This document shows positions 56,057 through 64,000 of a stretch of 64,000 nt of DNA, in pieces. Location: NCBI GenBank assembly GCA_037178975.1, contig JASJZH010000003.1, positions 1,860,001 to 1,924,000 on the forward strand, in the 5' to 3' direction. Position 1 is the first letter of the stretch. Each line of letters starts with the position of its first letter. A program made the position numbers and the translations under genes. Below the pieces are notes generated by a model. It was not told the DNA's origin, made no database searches, and saw only the letters and a program-made list of their open reading frames with translations. This DNA is from Oscheius tipulae (Eukaryota > Nematoda > Chromadorea > Rhabditida > Rhabditidae).

Positions 56057-57539
56057 TCTGAAAATACTTCCAACAGATTTGAAAGAAAGTAAAGTTAGAA
56101 GACGAGGGCAAACACCTAAGAAATGAGCTTCAAGTGTCTAGATCAAAATGTTCACGTAGTGATCTACCAGATACAAGTTAGGCCGCCTAACTTGTTGCGC
56201 CTCTCCTCTGTTCATCAGTAAAACTATTGCTAACGGCCACTGCCAATCATTTAAACCCCCTTCCCACATTTTGATCCCACTACCCGTCCCTCGAACCCGC
56301 TTCCCTTTCACTCTTTGAACCCACTTCAACCCGTCCGCCAGTTTCCCTCCAGTCGAGCTACCGTTACCGGTGTAACATTCTTCCAAAGAAGCTGTCCTCA
56401 AACTGACTCGAGTTGCAAAAAATTAATGCGCACTCAAATTAACAGTGACTAGTTGGCACTATTGCCTTCAGACAGACGCACACACAAACAGAGACGCGAA
56501 GACAATCTAAAATAGTTATTTTATATGTTTGTTGCAAAGTTACTAAGTTTTGATCGACCTTTGTTGAAAACGGTGGTCGCGGGCAAAACGCATGTGCAAT
56601 ACGATCCTATTGATTTTCGTCTTATCAGAATGAGCAATTGAGACGGCACCGAGCGAAATTCGACGTGATGGTGGCAAATACCTTCTGATTCTAAGATTTG
56701 TGCTTTTGTGCGTTACCGATTGTAGGTTTTGGTCGGGAATCCAGTTTCTGCGCAAAAGTTGGTTACTGCTAAGAGACGCTACTCGTCCCGGGCTCGACCT
56801 CTGTGCTGTGAGCAGTACATTTTCGTCAAATTGTTTGGCAGTTCAGGAAGACAAAGGGACTTGGATAAAAGAAGACAACATGAGAAATCGAGAGGTGCCC
56901 AGTAAAGAGCCATGTGAAAATGACTGACGCGTAGTCAAGGAGCACATAGAATAGAAAATAGGGCAATAAAGACGGACAAATTGGAAGACAACAATAAGAA
57001 GTTCCACCGGTAGTAGGAATAAAATGACGAGTTGTGAAAGAGACCATGAGACATATTGCGAAACAAAGACAGAACATTCTCTCTACTATCGAAAACGCAA
57101 TAGTGTCCTTGCGAACGCTGGCAGAGACGGCTGATAGGTTGATAAACAGTCTTCTAACGCATTCCTCGTTCCGTCAATGGTTTACTTCAAGAGCATTTTT
57201 CTTATCACCATTAGCAAATCGAATGTTCCTGGGTGTTATCTTCTTGTCAGCCCCCTTCCAATGGAGGGGTAACAAGATCGTATATGTTTCAGATTCTCCG
57301 CTTTACGTCTTTTCTCATCTGGGTTCGTCGAAACGGCTCAACACCCTTGTGATTGGCAAAGCCGATAAAGAGAAGAATTTAATTTGAGCCGCGGTTACGT
57401 ATATTTCAAAACAAGAAATGAAAAACCATTCGTATGAAACAAGACTTGAAAAGAAAAACAGTCGTAATTCTAGGAAACCAAACACAGCAAAAACGGATAT
57501 TGAACAGAAAATGGTTAACTATAACAGATCTATCGTTGT
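56057..57539. other. Intergenic, no gene recognised
   Basis: Short ORFs only. A C-rich tract at 56270-56345 has proline-like runs on the + strand without an ORF. No RNA was found. Confidence 0.4.
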
Positions 57540-57975
57540 TCAGGCAATGTACTCGTAGAGGTCGGTCCGTCCTTCGTTTAGTTTCAAACATTTTCTTTTG
57601 ATGAGTTGCTCGATACATCGCTTGATCAGTTTTATTTCGGGCTTGAAGTTTGTTGCTATATGCCGCATGACCTAAATTGCGTTATAGAACGGGATATTGA
57701 GGGAAAATACCTTACTCACAAGCAGCCGTGCTCCTTTTTAGTGCTCCGAAAAGCTCCTTTTTGATTTTATGATTCGAACAATGACGATTAGGTGCTCTTC
57801 CGGAGCATCGTATGGATACTCTCTTCAGCACATTCAATAGCCTCAAGTTCTTTGCGAGTAACTTCTCGTAGGATAACAAAGGAGAACCGGATTCTGAACG
57901 GTGATACAAGCAATGAAGTCGAGCCCAGCCGTCAGAGACGCCTCTTCAAAAAACTCTTCGGACCGAATTTGGGAG
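57540..57975 (-). pseudogene. Decayed cullin copy (C-terminal and middle parts)
   Basis: The last exon (about 57540-57672) is still intact: HIATNFKPEIKLIKRCIEQLI, then DLYEYIA and TGA, closely matching the cullin at 53266. The exon before it reads IVRIIKSKRSFSE, then a stop (TAA), then LLVSK before the donor. Further 5', REVTRKELEAIECAEESIHTML and SEEFFEEASL are recognisable pieces of the long middle exon with frame changes and large gaps. A duplicated cullin that has lost most of its sequence. Confidence 0.85.
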
Positions 57976-58372
57976 AATAGTCAGGAAGTAAGGCTGAAAA
58001 ATTGTGTTTGTACAGATCCAGCCACTTTTTTCTATCCATGCTCTCGTTTTTCTGATAAAATTATCACACTTGTATCTAGCTCCCAAAATTTGTTAGTCCA
58101 GTCTTAAGATCAGCTCATGTTGTATCGGAGAATGCTGAAATTACTTCCAAAAAGTTAGAAGCATCTACTGTCCAAAAAGACTTATAGACTATATTTACAA
58201 GCTACCGAAAATTTTGATATTTAAAAGGACTTGTGTTTTAGACTCTTTGCCTGCTACCAAAACGTTGCCTGTTGACAACAACAATATTCATAAAAGTTGC
58301 ATAGTAAACATAGTAAACAAGGGGGTCGCATGGTCACTTTATAAAGAGCCAGCATTGGAAAACGTCAGTATC

Positions 58373-58714
58373 ATGACGTTCCTTTGCAATTTATTCTCTA
58401 TCGTTGTTGCTTGCACACGTACGTAAAGTTACTCGAAGTTATGGGCTCACTGACCCAAAAATGGGTCTTTTCATCAAAAGGTCATCAAAAGGAAATAAAT
58501 TTCCCTTTCAGACATCGTCATGTGCAGTAATGTCCAGATCGACGAAAATCATCTTCCCCAATGTGATTACACTTGTCAAATGGACAGTGACAAGCAAAAT
58601 CAGTGTTGCAGAGACCAAGGCTACAATGCCATGAATCAATGCATCCGTGGACGAGCGATATGCTCACTAACTACTCTTGTTAACAATCCCAGTCCAATAA
58701 ATTGGTGGTGGTAG
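58373..58714 (+). CDS. Small cysteine-rich secreted protein
   Basis: Predicted 82 residues from exons 58373-58418 and 58512-58714, in phase. Signal peptide MTFLCNLFSIVVACT, then a compact region with at least eight cysteines (pattern MCSN, CDYTC, NQCCRDQGY, NQCIRGRAIC) and a tryptophan-rich end. The C...C....CC..qGY....C..G..iC layout recalls cysteine-stabilised defence-type peptides of invertebrates, but I cannot assign a family. A TATA-like TTTATAAAG lies about 35 bases upstream and an AATAAA about 10 bases after the stop, both consistent with a short complete gene. Confidence 0.7.
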
Positions 58715-59465
58715 CCGTAAATAAAACTTCTTAATTTTTTCCTAAAAGCAGAACAAAGGCTATTTATTTCCTGCAAACTGTTTTCGACAGCGGAGTTCTG
58801 TCCTATTATCTGATAAGAGCTGCACTGAAAGGAAACAAGTCCGGTTATCTAGAGACCAAAAAACGAGAGAATTTGACTTGTGCCAGTGATCACGAGTTCG
58901 GATTATTGGCTGATGCAAGTTTCTTGGAAAATTTAAAAAAACAGTTTATCTTTAAAAAAAGCTAAAGAAGAAGTGAGGCAAAATTTGTAGCATGAAGAAA
59001 AAGTGGAACAGAAAGCGGAAGAAAATATACGATAATTGGAAGATATGATCCAAAAGAATTTTAGTTACCTCATCCTATGTGCACGTACCAAACTTATGCT
59101 GGGACGCTCAGGGTGCAATACGCTCGAATTAATAGCGAAGGGAATGGCAGATTTATGCGTATATGGTTGTTGATTTCATTTCATAACAATGTGCTTACAG
59201 TGTTAAAATTAGAAGGTGAATGTTCAATCCTCTCTGTCTCCTTGTACACAGCGTGAGCCCAGTCCAAAACCTGCTCTACAATTGTAATCACGGCAGTTTT
59301 CAGAAAAGTTCAAAGTGTTCTTCTTCTCCACATTTTCTCTTTATCAACCGGCTCAACGTCAAAGCCGTCCCAATAAATGAGCCGATAACGAATTCGGCCA
59401 GTTTAGTTGCTTTTCCTCTTCCTGATAGTGTTCTTTGTCCAGAGAGTCATCTGGCTTTTTAGGTA
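58715..59465. other. Intergenic, no gene recognised
   Basis: Upstream region of the aspartic protease. Only short ORFs occur; no clear promoter element can be pointed to. Confidence 0.35.
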
Positions 59466-61279
59466 ATGAAACTGTTTCTTCTCGCCCTGCTGGGCCTGAC
59501 CTCTGCCGCCGTTTTCGAGACAAAGCTCCAATGGCACCCCTCGAGAAGAATGAAAATGCTGAACACTGGAGAATGGGAAGGCTACGTTAAGATGCGTGAA
59601 GAGTACAGAGCTACCGTGCTGTCGAGTCTGGCCGAGCCTGTCCTCGACTACGGAGACTACGAATACGTCGGAAACTTGACCATTGGTACTCCCGAGCAGC
59701 AGTTTGTTGTCGTCCTCGACACTGGATCCGCTAATCTATGGGTGCCAGCGGTCGGTTGCGAGTGAGTGAGACAGTGCGAGAGTGTCAACAGAACTTTTTA
59801 GTACCTCCTGCAAGAAGTCTCGTGAGTTCGACAAGTCCAAGTCCACTTCCTTTGTTAATAACGGCAAGGCCTGGACCATCACCTACGGATCCGGAGATGC
59901 AAAGGGCGTTTTGGGTATGGATACCGTTGCTGTAAGTTCGGACCCAGATCCCGAAGAACCACCAAGTTGTAGCTTGGACCCAAAGGAGGAAAGCAGCTCA
60001 ACATCCCTAAGACCACTTTCGGTCTGGCCTCTCACATCTCCTCGGACTTCCTAAGCGATCCTGCTGACGGAATTTGCGGTCTTGCCTTCCAGTCGCTGGC
60101 TGTCGACAACGTGGTTCCTCCTCTTATCAATGCCAACAACGAGAGTGAGTTTTGCTCTTCGTGATCTGGAGAGACTGACAAGCAAACCCTAGAGACTAAC
60201 GGTGGCTTGAGTCAGGGCCCCCTCTTTGGTTTGCTGAAAATCGGGCTAGGGTTATGTCACAAACCCTTAGAAGCCTTGAAGGTTCGCTCCTGTCTTAGGC
60301 GCCCGATAGTTTTTAACCGTCCGAAGTGTTTTATGGGCGTCCGAACATGGTGTCTTAGGGTAACAGGAACAAAATATAACTCATATTTGGAATTCGAGAG
60401 TGATTCCAAATCCTAAGGCTCAGTGCCGCTACATTACCTGCTTCACAGCTTAGCCAGTAAGTTTGCACCAAAAAGTTTAAAAAATGAGTTACTCTACAAA
60501 ATATCGTATACTCCAAAAAAAGGCGCAAACTTAGGGGCTAAGCTGTGCATCAGGTAATGGTGTAGCGATACTAAGCTTTGAGGTTTTGCAATCCTTCTCA
60601 AATTAGCCTAAAACACCATGTTCGGACGCTTATAAAGATGTTCTGACGGTTAAAAATTTATTGGACAATTGTATCTTGCATCCAGAGCTCCTCGACCAGC
60701 CCCTCTTCACCGTGTGGCTCGAGCATAGAGGTGCCGTTTCTGGAGCAGCCGGAGGAGTATTCACCTGGGGAGGCATCAACACCGACAACTGCGGTTCCAT
60801 AATTGCCTACCAACCTCTGTCCTCTGCCACCTACTACCAGTTTAAGGCCAGCAACTTTGCTCTCGGAAGCTACAAGAGCACCGCTACCTACGACGTCATC
60901 TCCGATACCGGTACCTCTCTCATTGGAGGAGTCAAGACTGTCGTCGATGGTCTGGCCAAGGCCGCTGGAGCTACTGTAACTGTCCTTTTCATTTTTGACT
61001 AAAGCCAATTTAAAGTACAATGCCGCCCAGCAGACCTATCACATTCCCTGCACTGCCAATCCTGGACCTCTTGACATCACCATTGGAGCTCATGTCTACG
61101 CCATTCAGCCAGTCAACTACATCATCAAGAACGGTGGAACCTGTGTATTTGGACTATTCCCCTTCGCCTCTGGAGGATTCGGACCCGCCTGGATTCTTGG
61201 AGATCCCTTCATCCGCCAATACTGCAATATCTACGATTTTGGAAACAAGCGTATTGGATTCGCCCCTTCCAAGCAGTGA
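59466..61279 (+). CDS. Secreted aspartic protease, pepsin/cathepsin D type (A1 family)
   Basis: Predicted 383 residues from exons 59466-59761, 59802-59931, 59973-60144, 60686-60975, 61016-61279, all in phase. Signal peptide MKLFLLALLGLTSAAV, a propeptide to about residue 60, then the mature enzyme. First catalytic site DTGSANLWVP; flap TYGSGDAKGVLG; second site DTGTSLIGG; VFGLFPF and WILGDPFIRQYCNIYDFGNKRIGFAP at the end. Cysteines are placed as in nematode digestive aspartic proteases. The last intron acceptor was taken at 61015 because it alone keeps the frame (YNAAQQTYHIPC). Likely an intestinal or lysosomal protease. Codon use is strongly biased to C-ending codons, suggesting high expression. 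The 541-base third intron carries a foldback repeat. Confidence 0.93.
60310..60657. repeat. Long imperfect inverted repeat (foldback/MITE-like) in the protease intron
   Basis: Left arm 60310-60474 and right arm about 60522-60657 are reverse complements with scattered mismatches. Examples: TTTTTAACCGTC, GCGTCCGAACATGGTGT and ATTACCTG...CACAGCTTAGCC of the left arm are all present inverted in the right arm. The loop is A-rich and about 45 bases. The arms come from a hairpin-type element; no ORF and no certain target duplication was seen. Confidence 0.85.
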
Positions 61280-62788
61280 TCTACGAGTGTTTGGTGTATA
61301 TAAAGTGTTCAAAATGTATTACATTTTATTGTAATAAGTAATACAATTAGACTAAGAGATATGGTAACATAGAGATAGGATTGATGGGACACCGGGAGAA
61401 ACACTTAGTAATTGGAAGTAGCAGGAGAATAAAATACAATCACGAAGAAATTCAGAAGATCACATGACGTAAAAGAACATAGATGAGCTTTGGAGCTGTG
61501 TACGTTAAAAGCTGTCCTTTTCCAGTGCTGTAGATCTTGGGATATTTCACCTTCAGAGAGTCACAAAAAACTTCAAACACGTGCCAAGACTTCAAAGCCA
61601 AGTAAAAAGCCGGCTCCTAAAAGAAGTCAAAAAAGTATTGCCAAAAAATTGACAACCGATGGTCCGCTTTTAGAATATGAATTTTAGTGTTTTGTTTTAG
61701 CTTCTGAATCAAGCTCTGATAACTCAACGGGTTCTAAAAAAATGGGAAACAAAATTGGTACCAATTACGTTCCAAGAGAAGATCCCGCTTATTCGAAAAA
61801 ACGTGTCGATTTTGGCCGAAAGAAAGTCAAAACGTATAGAGGGCAATATCTGTTGCGCGTGTTCCAAACGAAACTGGAGATACTTTTCGACGGCCAAACA
61901 AGCATTTCACGGCGTGTTATGCGTGTCGCCACTTTTTCAAACCGGGCGGAAATGCCGCTCGTTTTCTTAAGTATAGTATCCTACAGAAATCCTGGTTTAA
62001 ACCGATTTTGGAACAGAATACCGTATACCCTACAGTAGTTAAAAAAGAGGCTAGAGAACTAAAATTGAACTCCCGCTCACGAAATAGGAAATTGGCGCGA
62101 GAAAAATTGGCGACGCCTTTTGCATGGGCTTAACACGCCGTGATTTACGATTCAGAGATTTTGTTGGTACGCTGACAAAAATTCGTCCATATTGTTTTCC
62201 CGAGCATTTTGAGCCTCCTCCAGTCAACTACTGTCAAAATGGAAAAACCTTTGTCAAGGCATGGCCCAAATTGCCTCAATATCTCAAGCAACTGATGATC
62301 AGCTACTTTTTTTTAGATTTTAAACGCAACACTCTTCGCTACAATTGCTGCTTCAGTTTTGCTTCGATCCAATATAACACGGTTCCTTCGGCAAAATTTG
62401 GACAACAAGTAAAATACAATGTTTTCTGGAGTACAACAATTTTTAAGTAGCAAAAATTCGAGGTCACATTTACCATTTTGCATCGGCAGCCTTGCCTTTG
62501 GACAAAAACAAGCCGAGATTCGGAATTTATTGCATTTTTGACGCACAAGTAGCTGCAGAAAAACGAGTAGAACAAGATATTTTTTGCGACCTCGATCAAA
62601 ACGTAATTTTATACTAGATCAATACTGTTTAAGACTTTAGATTGTTTACGTACTCTCAACTTTGTTTGAGGAGAATAATCCACATGCTGCTTTTTGATCT
62701 AAATGAAACTGATGGAGCATACTTTACCTACAGACTATAGGATTCTTTTTCTTTAGAGATAGAGAGACAGTGAGAGTAATTCTTACAG
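61280..62788. other. Intergenic, no gene recognised
   Basis: Three + strand ORFs (61490-61687 with a lysine/serine-rich KTSKPSKKPAPKRSQKS stretch; 61742-62038; 62124-62450) have no recognisable family or matching splice sites. An AATAAA at about 61427 could serve the aspartic protease. Confidence 0.35.
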
Positions 62789-63191
62789 GCCTTTAAGAGG
62801 GACGTCTTCAGAGTTGGCAACATCTTCAAAGGAATCGGAGTTTCCGACAATGTTCAAAAATGAGAATGCGGACCTGATGACGCGAGCGAATTTACATCTC
62901 ATGTTTTCACCAAAGTCAACTATCCCGGGCTGACAGACCTCTTCAATAATGATTGTAAGGCTCATGACCAGTGCTATGAGAGTAATATGAGTCAGAAGAA
63001 CTGCGATGATACGTGAATTTCTACATTTTACCAATTTCTATTCCTGTTTCAGCTTTTGCGCCGGCCTGAAGAACATTTCGGCTCGTTTAGAAAGAGACTG
63101 TGGTCTGGCAAATGCCTTCTGTGATACTGTCAAGAAGTTCAGGCATTTGACGAAAAACCATGTACAACAATGGGTGTTTCGAGAACTATAA
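62789..63191 (+). pseudogene. Phospholipase A2-like gene with in-frame stop
   Basis: Two exons (62789-63012, 63053-63191) join in phase. They encode AFKRDVFRVGN, then stop TGA, then ECGPDDASEF, NDCKAHDQCYES with the catalytic His-Asp pair, NCDDTFCAGL, CGLANAFCDTVKKF and a TAA end. The cysteine spacing fits secreted nematode PLA2-like proteins. The TGA at 62861-62863 sits exactly where the family usually has a tryptophan before CG, so TGG to TGA is likely. The first canonical cysteine of the CCxxHD motif is Asp-Cys here. No signal-peptide exon was found upstream. It could be functional only if the stop is a sequence error or is read through. Confidence 0.65.
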
Positions 63192-63708
63192 AGAACTGGT
63201 CTCTCTTCTTTCGAAACAAGTCTAATCGGTTTTCTGAGCTTGTTTACGTCTTTCCACAGTTTCTGTCTGGGTTTCAGCTGCGTGACAAACAATAGAGATA
63301 ATGCAGCACTGAGTTAGCTTGACGATCACGAGAGAGCAAACTTGCAAAACCCAGGCAAAGTCTATATTAGAGACATTATGCAGCAAGTCGGTACGATTGG
63401 GTCTTTAATGGTGTCTCTGTCTCTCTGTCTCTCTGCGGCTCAAACTATTTATCTTACTATTTCTCTGTCTCTCGGCAATCTAAAAGAGAGATAGAAAGAC
63501 ACAGGGATGGAGAGCCAGAGAGATATAAAGGCAGAAAGACAGGAATAGAGAGACTGCAATTCCAGAGTTTCCGACGGATCAGTCACCTCAAAACATGGTA
63601 TGTATCAGATTTTTGAAAAATAAGAGAAGTTTAGTTTCGTAGCATTGCCTGAAAAGCGATGGTATATAAGTCATTCAACTGTTTCGTCTGATAGATGCCC
63701 TTTTTCAG
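63192..63708. other. Intergenic; GTCTCT tracts in inverted pair
   Basis: A GTCTCT-rich run near 63412-63475 is followed by an AGAGAC/AGACAG-rich run near 63485-63555, so the two can pair as a hairpin. An ATG followed directly by gtatgt at 63596 could be a one-codon first exon for the next gene, which is speculative. Confidence 0.4.
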
Positions 63709-63831
63709 GAACACACCAACTTCCGTGATCTCCTTCCTGACCCTCGCCGAGCAGTTGTCGATTTCTTGATTGAACACAAGAAATGGCCTGTGCTGAAGGA
63801 GCTTAGCGCTGAACCTCAAGAAGCCCAACAG
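63709..63831 (+). CDS. Exon of an unidentified gene
   Basis: Good acceptor (cctttttcag), 41 codons reading EHTNFRDLLPDPRRAVVDFL, then EHKKWPVLKELSAEP, and a gt donor after CAG. The sequence is clearly protein-like and helical but not recognised. About 60 bases further on the sequence becomes an echo of the ankyrin fragment at 49990, so this may be one exon of an ankyrin-repeat gene. Confidence 0.5.
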
Positions 63832-63892
63832 GTTTTTATGAGAACCATAGATAAGATGGGTCTGCTTAGAAAATAAGTTCCGGAAAACGTTT

Positions 63893-64000
63893 TAAGAGCG
63901 AAGCTATCGTCGACAGTGAAGATAAAGATTTCCTTCCTGTCCCTTGAAAATGTTTAAAGAGCGGTGACCCATCTGGTCGTGGAAATGCTCATCACGGCAG
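63893..64000 (+). repeat. Degenerate copy of the ankyrin fragment start
   Basis: GTCGACAGTGAAGAT and CATCTGGTCGTGGAAATGCT also occur at 50000-50090 in the same order and spacing. The intervening TPLHLAAFHGH codons are scrambled and an in-frame TGA is present. Continues past the window edge. Confidence 0.75.

Overview
The window looks like nuclear DNA of a rhabditid-type nematode. Evidence: many very short introns (about 36-46 bases) with gt..ag borders and T-rich acceptors, arrays of seven-transmembrane (7TM) serpentine receptor genes, a kinase carrying a nematode-type major sperm protein (MSP) domain, a maT/mariner DNA transposon, eukaryotic tRNA genes (one with an anticodon-loop intron), a cullin, a nicotinic-type receptor subunit and a secreted aspartic protease. 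The species cannot be named from the sequence. No bacterial features, CRISPR array or organelle sequence were seen.

Layout. 1-3.2 kb: mostly non-coding with two tRNAs. 4.5-30.8 kb: one organic-anion-transporter (OATP/SLCO) gene on + whose 14 exons fall in two blocks (4504-6839 and 28402-30838). The blocks are separated by a 21.6-kb intron. Inside that intron, all on the minus strand, lie nine full-length members of one 7TM receptor family (called Rec1-Rec9 here), a two-domain SUMO-like gene, a broken SUMO-like fragment and two + strand tRNA genes. The OATP exons join in phase across the gap into a 689-residue protein, so this is a nested gene cluster and not two transporter genes.

31-34.1 kb (minus): a nicotinic-type Cys-loop channel subunit with the initiator tRNA-Met in one intron. 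35.5-36.4 kb (+): a small four-pass membrane protein, with an inverted partial copy 1 kb upstream. 36.5-37.5 kb (minus): a secreted protein of unknown family. 38.5 kb: tRNA-Tyr. 39.3-40.5 kb (minus): a Str/Srh-like chemoreceptor. 41-42.3 kb: an intact maT-type transposon inserted in a retrotransposon remnant; another reverse transcriptase remnant lies at 43.7 kb. 44.5-48.5 kb (minus): a 971-residue protein with a kinase domain followed by a C-terminal MSP domain; its 5' end has been duplicated in inverted orientation (48.5-49.25 kb).

50-50.5 kb: a frame-broken ankyrin-repeat fragment with a degenerate echo at the right window edge. 51.3-52.5 kb (minus): another Str-superfamily receptor. 53.3-56.1 kb (minus): a complete CUL1-class cullin, with a decayed second cullin copy at 57.5-58 kb. 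58.4 kb: a small cysteine-rich secreted protein. 59.5-61.3 kb: a secreted pepsin-type aspartic protease with a foldback repeat in one intron. 62.8-63.2 kb: a phospholipase-A2-like gene carrying an in-frame stop. 63.7-64 kb: an exon of an unidentified gene that may run off the window.

The genes do not form one pathway. The clearest themes are chemosensory receptor expansion inside a host intron, local duplication and decay (receptors, cullin, kinase-MSP 5' end, ankyrin, tRNAs), and mobile-element debris. All exon models below were assembled by hand from splice borders, phase continuity and paralog comparison; none is supported by transcripts.
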